The notes beneath the pieces are model-generated. The model saw only the letters and a program-made list of their open reading frames with translations, did no database searches and was not told the origin of the DNA. A program made the position numbers and the translations under genes. 64,000 nt of DNA. Origin: Cardinalis cardinalis. Its lineage: Eukaryota; Chordata; Aves; Passeriformes; Cardinalidae. Below, piece by piece: positions 49,893-60,985 of the stretch. The number at the start of each line of letters is the position of its first letter. The stretch's first letter is position 1. The DNA is taken from contig JACDOX010000227.1 of NCBI GenBank assembly GCA_014549065.1, positions 709,589 through 773,588 of the forward strand, in the 5' to 3' direction.

Positions 49893-50030
49893 ACATTTTT
49901 CCAGGCCAGGTAGGATGGGGCTTGGAGCACCCTGGGGNAGTGGAAGGGGTCCCTGCCCATGGCAAGGGTGGCACTGGGTGATCTCCAAGGTCCTTTCTGA
50001 CCCAAACCATTCTGGGGTTNTATGATTGAT
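49893..50030 (+). mobile_element. CR1 LINE 3' end fragment
   Basis: Plus-oriented CR1 terminus: GGCCAGGTAGGATGGGGCTT and GGAGCACCCTGG, then CTGCCCATGGCAAGG, then CTCCAAGGTCCTTTCTGACC and CAAACCATTCTGGG, to a decayed TATGAT end. Confidence 0.85.
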
Positions 50031-50381
50031 ATCACACTTACTTATAATAGGCATTTTTCTGGATNTCTGGGCATTAGGACAAANAATTTCAGAGATAAGA
50101 NTTCATACAGATTTCCAAAGTACATAGTTCTTAAACCACTAGTGCTTCACCGGGTACAATTATACCCAAATTTTGGATTAAGTGTTTTAGCAGATTGTGA
50201 ACCACAAAACCCAGAATTTTCACCAAACTACCATGAACCTCAGCAAAAGCAGGACTCTGCCCTCCTTTAGGGTTTCTCGCCCTGCAAAACTGGCATAAAC
50301 CCTCCATAAATGTTCTATCTAGGAAATATTTTAAGCCTGAAACATTTCCAGCAGAATTGCTAATGCTGGATTCTACAGAGA

Positions 50382-50440
50382 AACATTCCCATCCCTGGAA
50401 GTGCCCAAGGCCAGGTTGGAACAACCTGGGATAGTGGAAA
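50382..50440 (+). mobile_element. CR1 LINE fragment
   Basis: ATTCCCATCCCTGGAAGTGC and CCAAGGCCAGGTTGG, then CAACCTGGGATAGTGGAA: the CR1 segment just upstream of the 3' terminus in plus orientation, truncated before the end. Confidence 0.75.
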
Positions 50441-53062
50441 CGTTAAAAAATTTTTAGAAAATGCTAGTTAGACCAGCTAGAAAATACAGATCAGTATAAA
50501 TCTCCAGCAGAAGAGGTTTCCATGGAAGAGGAGCAATTAATCCCACTGCCACTTAATAAACCTGGGGCAAGACATGGAATTTGGGTAANACAAGCCACAC
50601 AAGGTGTCTCAAACCAGGGCAGGTGCTGATAAAACACTATTTAAGGTTAAGGTGACGAGAACTACCTTTCTTCTTTTTTTCTGTGGAAAAAGTTGTGTTC
50701 TAATGTGTATTTTTTTCTGAGGTAGAACAACAGTTTGGGGAAAAGATAGTAATAGTAAAAGTTCAAAAATACCTTTTTATAATAGAATTGTTAGTTTATT
50801 GGAATAATCTGAAAAAAAATCTGAGCAGCTGAAGAGACAGACAAAGCCAGAGACCTGGCAATTTTGGGTGGAAAGTGGATTATCATGGGGAACTCTTCCA
50901 GAGTCAATGTTTCATGGGGGAAGCAGAGTTTTGGTGGAAAAGCCACTTCTGTTTCGGTGAGGTCGCAGTCAGGAAAAATAATCCCACTGAAATTAAANCT
51001 TAGTTTCATGTTGATTACCCAAGGCAGAGTGTCTTGATTAGGAATGTGGTGAGGAACAAGGTCCAAGTCCTCAGCAGAAGGAGAGGAACAGCAGGAAGGC
51101 ACACCTGTGCTTTATCTTGGTGCATGATGAAGCCTAAAAGAACTTCCAGAAAAATTATGGGGAACTCTCAGACACCTTTCACACATTTGAGAGTAATTTT
51201 TCATAAATGCTATTGCCCAAAGTCTGTGTGAGTGCAGGAAAATCAGACTTTTTGCCCCAGCTGCAAAAAGGAAACAACAGGACTGAAAGTGACAGGTAAA
51301 ATTCCAGGTTTTCTTGGGACTGCAAATCCACACAGGAGCACAAACAGAGCTGCTCTGATTTATGCTGCTGACATAAAAGACTCCCCACCTAAGAGTGCCT
51401 AACAGCCCCTTTCCTCCCTGCAGCACGGGGCTGGCAGGAAATTCCAGATATCCAGGGAGCTGAGCTCCTGGAATGAAAGCTGCCATTCAGAACCAGCCTG
51501 AGCAAGGCAGCAGCACTGAAATCGAGCATCTGAGCCATACCTGCATCGTAAAAAACGTCCAGTTTTGGTGTTTTTCAGTTTTACCGCGGTGGCATTTTGG
51601 CACAGCCAAAGTTCAGCCCTGACTTGCTGACATATTAAATCTAAACATACCAATAATCGTGGTGTGAAACCACAGTTTTGATTTCAATTTCAATTCTGCT
51701 GTGTCTAGCAGAGGCATTTCTGGTGCAGGGAAAAAAGGTAGGCTTGGGATCACACTGCACTTGAAGAAAAAAGAAAATTCCAGACTACTTTGTGCCTTTT
51801 TTTTCTTTCCTTTTTTTTTTTTAAAGACAAGCTTCCCATGATAAGATTCCTGTTGTAAAGATTTATGGACATGCACACAGCAAGACTGGAAAAAAACCCC
51901 TTGTGTAACAAACCTTCAGATAATCCCAAACTGCAGAATTTAAGACTGTTCTATTGCCAGCATTTTCATGGCCATTTTTATAGCAGTGGGTTGTTTTCTC
52001 AATTATTTTCCTACAGTAAATCCCATTCCAAACAATAGGAAAAGCATTCTGGAGTGTAAATCACTAGAGCAAGCTTCAGGATATGGAGCTTTAGAGTGAA
52101 CCCACCACAGAAGTGCTGGTTGGGGAAAAGTCTGAGGAGAAGTTTTCTTATGAGTTAAAGTGAAAAATTGTGTGAAGCCACGTTAGAACACATTACCAGA
52201 GGTTTATGTGTCCAAAAAAAATTTTTTTTTAAGCTTTCCAAAAAGTATGTAAGTTCATGCCAATGGTAATGTCAGATGACAAAGATGACAGTCTCATATA
52301 CNACCACTGAAAGTCCATTTACAGTGCAGATGAACCTTTATTCACACACTCAACTTCACTATTTAGTTGTTCCTATCAGGAAAACCATGTGTACCTACTC
52401 TTTTTTACTCTTGTCAAGTTCATCAGCCCCCTTAAAACCNCAAAAGATGGCTTTTGTTCTTTTTTTTGTCCTTATTCCAGGCCCTCATTAAAACTACAAC
52501 CTATCTCTACTTTCTTGCTGCCTCTATCTGCCTTATTAAAGAGTTTGCCTCAAAAAATAAAGTGGCAGAAATGTACAAAGCAATGAATCAGATGTAAACA
52601 AAGGTATCTGCAGCCTGAACCTGCTTTATGATGTTCTTGGGCTGTCTGTTATGAAGCATATTTCCTGGTGAAGAAAACAGATAACCCCTCTATCTAAAAG
52701 ACAGTTTGGGAGCAGGGACAGGGAGTTTAATCACGATTTCTGCAGCCTGCTTTCAATGCAACCTCTTAGCATGTGCACAGTGATCCTCTGAGCCAGTGAA
52801 TAAACTGATTTTTAATATATTTTTAGCTGGTATGAGATGGGAAAAAATACTTTGGAGAATTTCATGTCTAGAATATTTAAATTTTCTGGCCTAAATTACT
52901 ACAGTCTACAGTCAAATGTTTATGGCATGAGTTAAGGCTTTGGCTCGTGAGATAATTCTTGGCTTTCTCAGCACTGACACAGCTTTCTCAGTCATGTATT
53001 GATCATTTATTAATTAATGACAAGGTGTTAGTGGAAACAATTAGCTCCAAACTTCTCACTGC

Positions 53063-53135
53063 NTNTTTNCNANNAANNNNNNNNNNNNTTTTTTAGCATC
53101 TGATCAGGGTGTNTCAGCAACTTGCATTANTNNTG
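53063..53135. other. Ambiguous assembly join
   Basis: The sequence degrades to scattered N's and a run of 12 N's (about 53063-53088), with more N's at 53113 and 53130-53134. It is the only such block apart from the 9-N run at 24781. It lies between TMEM167A and the MSH3 exon. Confidence 0.9.
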
Positions 53136-54612
53136 TGGCCATTGTGTCAACTGGACTGCTCTCATGAGAGGGTTTGAGAAAAGACCATNCCAGGCCTAAG
53201 TCAGAGTCTAATCNAAGTCCTGATCTAGCCTTTTTCTAGCCAAGACCTAATACATTCCCTTTAATCAAACTCTTAAGGGGAAAAAAAGATATTTTATGAG
53301 GATTTGTTCTCTTAACTCCACCACCCATGATGTCACACNAGCACAGGCAATTGCATGGCTTCCCTCTCTTAAAAAACGTGACTCAGCCTTAGATTTTAAA
53401 TAAAATGTCTGAAATTAAGTAATGCTGTGCCAGGATTTGCCTTATTGCTGCAAGCAAATTGAAACAGCACTTAAAACATGCCAATATTCCAAACGTACCA
53501 TAATAGCAAGCGAAAAATCACCATCTTTGAAGGCGAAACTCATTTTCTCGTGTACAGGAAAAATCCTAATGGAGTTTTAGCTGGGATTTTGGTTCTTTTT
53601 TTTTTTTTTTGGACTGTCAGAAGCTCTTTCACAGGACCCCTCATAAGGGGCTGCTGATAAGACCCCTGTGGGCACGAGGGGAAGGGCACAGCAGGGCCAT
53701 GGGTCAGGCATGGAGGCGCGCGAGCATCCGCAGGCACCAGCGATAGAGTGACAGGGTCAGCTCCCCCGGTGCCACCAGAGCCAGGCAGGAGATAAAACAC
53801 CCTGATTTACCTCAGTTTTACCTCAGTTAAAACCACTGCTGTGCCTGCAGAAGAGTTCAGGAGGCCCAAGTGCACGAGCAGAAAAAGGTGTGCTGGGAGG
53901 CGCGACCTGAGCTGCTCGCCAGAAAGTTCAGAGATAGAGGAGGCTGAGCCCTTCCAGAGCTTCCTTTGCCACAGGANTCACATCCACATCACCAGTCCTT
54001 CCCTCACTCCTGAGCTCCTAAAAGGTACCGAACCCAACAGGTGAACTTTGGCATGCATGTGGTAAAAGAAATGAAATTTTGGCTGTCAGTTCTTGGTACA
54101 CTTGGACAATCCCAGGCAGCTCTGACTTGATTCTCACCCAGCAGTAAAAGGTATTTANATCTTGCCTTTCTCAGCCTAAATAACTTGCTTGTTTGGGCCA
54201 GTTATTTTTCCTGTTCTTGGCTCCAGCCCTCCCATTAGTGAGTATTATAANGTTCAGGAAAAGAAACCCAGCTGGTGGAGTGAAGGCTCTGCACAAATTA
54301 AATGGGAAGCTTGCAGCATGCCTGTTTTTCATCTAAACACTCTGTGCATTTAACTCAGGGTTACAAAAGCTGCTGTGTCTTCAAGATTGCATTGATAGGT
54401 ACATCTCAGAAAAGACAGTGAAAAAATTTTAATGCATCTTCATCTATTTTATCTCAATGTAGCCTAAAGAAATATAAGCTTCAAACGATCACCTTCTCTT
54501 CAGGATCAGCCATGCTTNACAGCAGGCATCAAGCCTCCTGCATTTAGGAGATTTCTTTCCCCAAAACAAGTCCCACAGGTCCACTTTGGGTCTTCAAGCA
54601 GTTTATGGCCAT

Positions 54613-54765
54613 GACAGAATCACAGAATCCCAGACTGGTTNGGGCTGGAAGGGACCCTAAATCCCATCCAGTGCCGCTCCCTGCCATGGCAGGGGCACCT
54701 CCCACTGCCAGGGAACAATTCCCAATTCCCAATATCCCATCCAGCCCTGCCCTCTGACAGTTTAA
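54613..54765 (-). mobile_element. CR1 LINE 3' end fragment
   Basis: ACAGAATCACAGAATCCCAG, then GGGCTGGAAGGGACCC, CATGGCAGGGGCACC and CATCCAGCCCTGCCCTCTG: a minus-oriented CR1 with its terminal AATCACAG repeats present, internally shortened relative to copies A-C. Confidence 0.85.
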
Positions 54766-57359
54766 ACTTGCCTTTACCCAAAAAAGATGACNACTTTGCC
54801 CATTTTAACCAACTTTGCTCAACAAAGTTCCTCCATGTGGGCCAAAACATGCAAGAAATATTTCACCTGTGAGGTTCTTAATATTCTGTGAATATGTAAT
54901 ACCCAAGTAGTAATTTCTAAAAATTATTCCCTGAACAGAAACTTCATTTCATCTTTTATCAAGGTTTTATATTACATATAAAAGTAGTTTCTTGAGGAGT
55001 TTTTTTTTATTCTTTCTTTGTCTTCTTTTTCTTCCTTAGCATAATAATGCTTGACAAGAAATCTAGAGACAAAACTGAAATTACATTACAACTTCTTTAT
55101 CTCCATTTTACATTGTACTGGAATAGAGCAGANCACTTCAAAGTGTCTTCAAATCATGTTTCAGGAAGGTAAAAATAAAAAGGATCGTGATGGAATTNGA
55201 AGACTCCCACAGAAATTTTATAGGAAGTAGTGCCACTCACACAGACATTGTGTGCTTGGAAAATCCCTGCCTCCTCATCAAATTGTACTGTACAATTTCC
55301 TGTGACTGAAATGCAGTAGAAAAATGAAGAGGTATGATGTGCGGGAGACCAGCTTTGATCCCAGCTNTTCTGAAGATTAATTGCTTTTTGTAAAACCCCC
55401 TTGATTTTGGAGTTGCACTCATGGATTTTGGAGATTCTTTCCAGTGCCACAATCCAAAATCCAAATTCTGCTCTGTGCCACTCCCAGTGGGTGAAACCCT
55501 TATTGAGAGATGGTCACCATGAGTCAAGAAAAACAAATTAAATTTCTTCTTCATCCAGGGTTATCCTCCACAACACCCCTTTTCTTCACCATTTNACCTG
55601 ATCCTGAGCAGAAATTCATTTGACCATTCAAAAATTAAGTCACTTTTATTCCTAGAGTGTAAAATCCTGGACTGGGAGAAGGAGAAACATTTTCATGGAA
55701 AGAACTGGGGTTTCACCCAGAGTGTGTGATCCTTTTCAGAAGGTATGCATTGTTTGGAATTTTTTATGGCATTTCTTCCCATCAGCTCACTGTCCTTGGT
55801 GGAAGATGGGCCTGCTGTGAGGTAATGTGATCACTGAGTTCACACATGAGGAATTTTGTTCTGATTCAGTCAGCACNAAAATGCTTTGTGGCACAGGTTT
55901 TACTGAAAGTGAGAGTGGAAATTTTATTTTCTGTCAACCCTCTGTTGGTGAATTTTGGACTGGGCAACGCAAGGATAAATGTGATAGTAGCATGATTGGA
56001 ATAAAGCAACTAAAAGTGAGCAAAAATGAGTTACTTTTCATCTGACTCTTCTCTTATAAGGGTTGATGTTTTCATATTGTATATATTGTATTGTTTTATT
56101 CATATTTGTTCATATAAATAGGCTCAGCTTGGCCACAGAGCATTTCACTGCTTCCATTAAACCTTCATGTCCTGACAGGCATAACCTCCACAGGTATCAG
56201 GCATACACTGGTGTCCCCCACAGGCTCCTAGACAAATCCCAGCTAATTTAATTCAGGGAGAGTTTTTAATTTCTCACAGGTCCAGATGGTCATTGAAAGG
56301 GGACACACCTCATTTCAGGTCTCAGTGCAGCTCCTGAGCTCCTCGGCACCAATACATTTCCCAGTTCTGGGAACATCTAACATATGTTACNTGACAAGGA
56401 GTTACCTTGGCAACTCACTCCTGTTTCCCAACACCATCCCTCCCTTAGCCCTGGGGTTCTGGGAAGAGTTGGGAGTGGGAAAGGCTGGCNGGGCAAGGGA
56501 GGCTGTCAAGAAAGGAGGTGGAAAAACTGGGAAAGTTTGAGGTAGATGAGCTAATCACCAGGCAGAGGCAGAAAAAAATTCCAGGATAAATATCAGGTCC
56601 TTTGTTCCAAAGAAAACTTCTTGCTCAGAGTCAGACAGTCTTTCCCAACATCAGATAAGATCTTGGCAGGGNGAAGATCCAAGCACCTAAAGGACATCAA
56701 TTCTGAACAGTTTAGAGATTCAGTCTTTGTGCAGAGCAAGGCTGATGATGCCTGCAAAAAACCCAAAAATGTTTTTAAAAAACCTCACCCCCGCTAAATA
56801 AAATTCTCCAATACTCAGAAATCTCTGTGACTTAAAAAAAAAAAAAAAAGAAAAAAAAAACTAAAAGAAAAAGGTGCAAATCCATTTAGGAAGAGCACAC
56901 GGTGTTACGTAGATTCTCTATTAACCCTCTTTATTTGAGAAGTTGTAGCACAGAGAAGAGGCATCAGTACTTTCCTTCTTGCAGGGAGCATTGATACTTG
57001 TTAGAGTAATTGTTCTCATTAGAGACTCACTCATTAAGCAGAATACAGGAAAGCTCTGTGTGTATGTGTCATCTTTCCCATTCCCAGCTGTTGGTGGTAA
57101 AGAGACCCAGCCCTGGAAGGAGGGANAACTGCAGATGTTAACTGCTACACTGACATTCATAGCCATGTAATTTCTGCAGGATATAGGAAATCCTAATTTA
57201 TTTTTATTCCAGGCTTATCACAGAAAATTGATTCTTTCCCCAGTTTATCCAGAATGGGATACGGACAAAGGCGCGCATTCGCTAGGAAAATAAAGAAATA
57301 AATTATCGTGCTTTTTGTTTTGTTCTTGGAGGAGCTAAAACAAGGATTTCCCTGTTGCA

Positions 57360-57900
57360 GGCAGCGGTGTCATGTGCAATAATCTGGCCATTGTAAACCC
57401 GTATCTGCTCCTAATTCCCAGCCCAGCACCAGATGTTCCCAAGGCGTGTTCCCTTGCAAGGCTGGAGAACAATAACGCCGGGATTTCGGCTCCCGTGTTT
57501 CAGCACCTCATCACAGCTGTTAGGGGATGGGCAGAGGGATTTCAGGGCTGTCGCCCTGCCAGGGAGGCTCTGCTGGCCCTGGGGGGGGATTTTTGGGAGG
57601 GCTGGGGTGGTGGCTGCAAACCCAGCCTGACCCAGGGTCAGCATCCCAGGAAGGGCTGGCACCCCTCCAGCCGGCGGCCGGCCACTCTCACACGGATCAG
57701 GTTTTGGGGCTCTCGTGCCTGTGGCCAAGCCCTGCTAATTTGGAGGGGCTGGATGCTCCGTGGGGCCGAGGGTGTGAGGGTTACAAGGGATGCTCTGTGC
57801 TGGGGATCAGCCCCTGGCAGTTGCCACCATGGCTCCTTTCCCTGCTGCGTCCAACAGGTGCCCCCAGGCTGCCAGCAGCCCCCATGATGCCTTAGAATTT
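57360..57900. other. GC-rich patch, no recognised gene
   Basis: About 540 bp of high GC with CpGs (for example AGCCGGCGGCCGGCC near 57670) and overlapping open frames up to 171 codons on the plus strand. The encoded sequence resembles no known protein, and frames are open on both strands, which points to composition rather than coding. A small orphan CpG island or an ancient repeat is possible. Confidence 0.4.
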
Positions 57901-58809
57901 CATCTTTTATATTTTTCAAATCCTGTACTACTTTAGGGTATAAATCTAAACTCCATATAGAGTGTGAGTTACTGTCTTCACAGACAAAACAATTCCTCTG
58001 GGCCTGTGGTCCAAGGACACCCTACAGGCCTCAGGCCCTGAAAGCANAAACAAAAGTGAACTGGGGAGAGCAAACTGGGGTAAATGACTTCATTACCTAA
58101 AGCTGTAATTGGAGGATTAACCCCTGATATGTAAATTGNCCAAACTCATAACTGTGTGAAAAACCCGTGTCCATTGTCCATTTTTGAGTGTAACNCTGTG
58201 GAGGCTTTGTCTGCCCTTAGTGTACCTGAAGGCCCCTGATTAAATATATCCATTTTTATTCNCNTAGATCTGTCTGGCCTCTGTTTTTAGGTGAGCCCAA
58301 AAAAAGCTTCACCCAGGAGAAATCCAGGCTGGCTGCAGGCCAGAGAGTCTCCAGACCTTGCTCCTGGCTGGGTCACTGTGTCCTGTGTCACANCAGGGGT
58401 GCCACTCTCCTCCCCTGTCACAACTCTTCTCCTTTCTTTTATTCCCAGCTTTGCTGATCACCCCCATCTTCCAACACCCTCTCTGCATTTGGGGCTCTAC
58501 TGCCCCAAAAGTGACCCCCCACCCCCTTCACAGAAATAAGAGTGAGGGGATTTTTCCTCAAAAAAAAAAGATAAAATCCACAAATCTGCAGGGTTTTGCC
58601 ACAAAACCTNTGGGCATTGGGATGCTCATGTCAAGCCCCTGAAGTGGGGTGAAGATAATCTTCTGTTGCTTTTGTTTCCCATACACCTGTGGTGCNTTGT
58701 GAATTAGGATGGATCCTCCTGAACTTATTTTCCTCTATAAGGGCAGTAATTCCCATCAAATAAGTTGTAGCTTTGTGACATCTCCCCCTGCAACTACTGG
58801 GGTGTATGG

Positions 58810-58862
58810 TTTGGTTTGATGACCTTAAATGTCTTTTCCAACCTTAATTCTGTGATGGTAGA
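58810..58862 (+). mobile_element. CR1 LINE 3' end fragment (old)
   Basis: TTTGATGACCTTAAATGTCT, then TTTCCAACCTTAATTCTGTG: a diverged plus-oriented CR1 terminus about 50 bp long. Confidence 0.7.
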
Positions 58863-59675
58863 ATGCTGATCTTGAGTCTATATGTTATATTGAAGTTCCT
58901 GTACTGCTTCAGCTAAACAAATGATTTTTAAAACTTATGTAAAATTGTGATGTGAGTAAAGGAAGACTCTGGCATAAAAATTAATCATTTCTTATCACAC
59001 TTTACACAGGAAAGNACCCAACTGTTGAGTTCTTTGCATTATGAAGTCTCCAGAATAAAAAGATAGCAATGCTGAAATGCATATGGCATTTTTTTAGAGA
59101 TAGAAAAAATGTATTAATATACCTGGAGATAGGAATTTCAGGGCTGTAAAGTATATGAAGAAAGTTGCAAAAATGGGCAATTACACTTGGTGGTGGTACA
59201 TGCCATGAAGATGTGTACAGATGTGTATGTCCTTTGCACAAATACTTTTCNTTTTGAAAGGTCTTGGTTGTGACATGAAGTCTCAGGCATGAAAAGTGGG
59301 GGACTCACCTGAGATTTAGCAGTTCTACAAGAAATAAGGTTTGCTCTGCCTTGTTTCAAGAATAAAATTACCTTGTTTGCTCAGCAAAATTTCTGGGTGA
59401 GGTAGAGGTATTGCCCTACTTGCAGTCACAAGGAATTTTNATTGCGACAGGATGGATGTAGCCAATCCTTGCCTTGAGGCAGAGACATTTCTACAGTGAT
59501 GTTCAAAACCAAGAACACAGGGAGAGCATGGACAGTTTCCTTAAAATTTGTTACCCTCTAAATAAAATCTTTNTAGGCTCTAGAAAGAAAGTGTACTAAT
59601 TGTCTAATTGTCATCTGTCATTAAAGCTAAATGCTAAAACTTGTCTCTCTTTGTTCTGGATGTCATTGGGGATTT

Positions 59676-59900
59676 TCTTTTTCGTGGGTTTTTTGGTTGT
59701 TTTTTATTGTTTGGTTGGCTTTGGGTTTTGGGTGATTTTTTGGGCATTTTGGGGGTTTTTTTGCTGTTTTTTGGGTGGTTTTTGTTTGGTTGGTTATCTT
59801 TTTGTAGGGTTTTTTTTTGTTTGTTTGGAGTTTTTTGTTGGTTTTTTGTTTTTGTTTGTTTGGTTTTGTATTTGGTTTGTTTGGTTTGGTTTTTTTTGGA
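59676..59900 (+). repeat. Long T/G-rich low-complexity tract
   Basis: About 225 bp made almost wholly of T and G on the plus strand (TTTGG, TTTTTG and GGTTTTTTGG units). It contains GGG runs at 59723, 59729, 59742 and 59751 that could form a long-loop G-quadruplex. The absence of stop codons in two frames is a by-product of the composition. Confidence 0.85.
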
Positions 59901-60047
59901 AAAAAACTTTGAGTCCCACCTGGGTCAGGCTGGATTTTACCAAGCATAGTAAAAGCAGTAGGACACCATCCTACTGAGCAGTTACAGAAAACATTCTCAA
60001 GGAGCAGGAAAATAACACCTGGAGGAGCTAATANCGACAATCTAATG

Positions 60048-60530
60048 GAATTGAAGAATCGTGGAATGAGTTGGGTTGGAAGGGAGGGATATTAAAGCCC
60101 AGCTCTGACAAACCCTCCTGCCATGGCAGGGACGCCTTCCCCTGTCCCCGTGTCCAGCCTGGCCTTGGGCAGTGCCAGGGGTGCAGGGGCAGCCCCAGCT
60201 GCTCTGGGCACCCTGTGCCAGGGCCTGCCCACCCTGCCAGGGAACAATTGCTCATGGCCAAGATCCCATCCAGCCCTGCCCTCTGGCACTGGCAGCCATT
60301 CCCTGGCCTGTCCCTGCAGCCCTGGGCAATTGTCTGTGTCCATCTGTGCTGCGGCCCCTCGAGGCCCTGCAAGGCCACCCTGAGCCCGGGCCAGAGCTTC
60401 TCCTGCCCAGGTGAGCAATGGCAGCTGTGCCAGCCTTTGCTGCCGGCAGAGCTGCTCCATCCCTGTGCCCGTGCTGGAGCCTCCTCTGGCCTGGCTGCAT
60501 CCAGCCCTGCCTCCCTCAGCATCCCTCACT
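60048..60530 (-). mobile_element. CR1 LINE 3' fragment, young copy C (longest)
   Basis: Minus-oriented CR1 starting GAATCGTGGAATGAGTTGGG and TTGGAAGGG, then the same CCATGGCAGGGACGCC block as copies A and B. It extends further into the element (GGCAATTGTCTGTGTCCATC; AGCTTCTCCTGCCCAGGTGA). No intact reverse-transcriptase frame is present; the open minus-strand frame over it reflects high GC. It ends about 300 bp before the MSH3 exon. Confidence 0.85.
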
Positions 60531-60827
60531 GCTCCCCATGCTGGTGACTGAGTTCCCTGAGTATTTCTTGGCTGGAGAGCAGGAGGGTTCCCCCTCACTG
60601 TGTCCATTTTGCTCAAGAGTAATCAAAGTTGATTTTGGTGCATCTGGGGCTTGATAATGTCTGGAGAGGTGAATGTGATGAGCTCTAAGAATGGAAGAAA
60701 GCTGTTCACCTAGAAATAGAACATTTAACCCTGCAGACTTGGCCTGTATTCTTCTAAGCACACCAGACTTCCTGGTAGAAGCACCATGTGCAGGGCAATG
60801 TATTTCACCACTGTTTTGTGTTTCCAG

Positions 60828-60985
60828 GGAGATGGTGAAAGGGTCATGATAATAACTGGGCCCAACATGGGAGGGAAGAGCTCCTACATCAAGCAAGTGG
60901 CACTGATCACAGTCATGGCACAGATTGGCTCTTTTGTTCCTGCAGAAGAGGCCACAATTGGCATTGTGGATGGAATTTTTACCAG
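60828..60985 (+). CDS. MSH3: MSH3 exon, MutS ATPase Walker A
   Basis: A 158-bp exon bounded by TTTTGTGTTTCCAG and ACCAG|GTAACC. It encodes GDGERVMIITGPNMGGKSSY, then IKQVALITVMAQIGSFVPAE and EATIGIVDGIFTR. This matches MSH3, the MutS-beta subunit that pairs with MSH2 to recognise insertion/deletion loops. The human exon differs mainly by EDSERV, TIMAQIGSY and similar conservative changes. MSH2 and MSH6 differ clearly at GGKST and downstream. The P-loop GPNMGGKSS is intact, and the exon begins in phase 0 and ends in phase 2 as expected before an exon starting with the rest of Arg and then MGAADN. No stop or frameshift, so it looks functional or very recently duplicated. No other MSH3 exon was recognised in the window, and its placement beside TMEM167A conflicts with human gene order. 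Confidence 0.95.

Larger units (their letters stand above)
40965..60827. other. 19.9-kb stretch with no recognised gene
   Basis: Between the TMEM167A 3' end and the MSH3 exon I recognise no protein-coding exon on either strand. In particular I see neither ATP6AP1L, the usual neighbour of TMEM167A in human, nor earlier MSH3 exons (for example KQGDYCRPTVQEE-like or GRHPVID-like sequence). The stretch contains CR1 copies, an inverted-repeat element (46762-48273), an ambiguous join (53063-53135), a GC-rich patch (57360-57900) and a T/G tract (59676-59900). 41.0-45.8 kb and 50.5-53.0 kb look like unique, unremarkable sequence. Confidence 0.7.

Noticed and set aside
53596..53800. Possible retroposed RNA on the minus strand ending in 15 A's
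   Set aside because: The poly-T run at 53596-53610 could be a tail, but I found no target-site duplication and recognise no source RNA.
59600..59977. Phe/Val/Gly-rich 'membrane protein' frame
   Set aside because: Direct product of the T/G low-complexity tract.
60092..60616. 174-codon minus-strand open frame
   Set aside because: Lies on CR1 copy C; the GC-rich 3' part of the LINE gives open frames in several phases, with no reverse-transcriptase motif.
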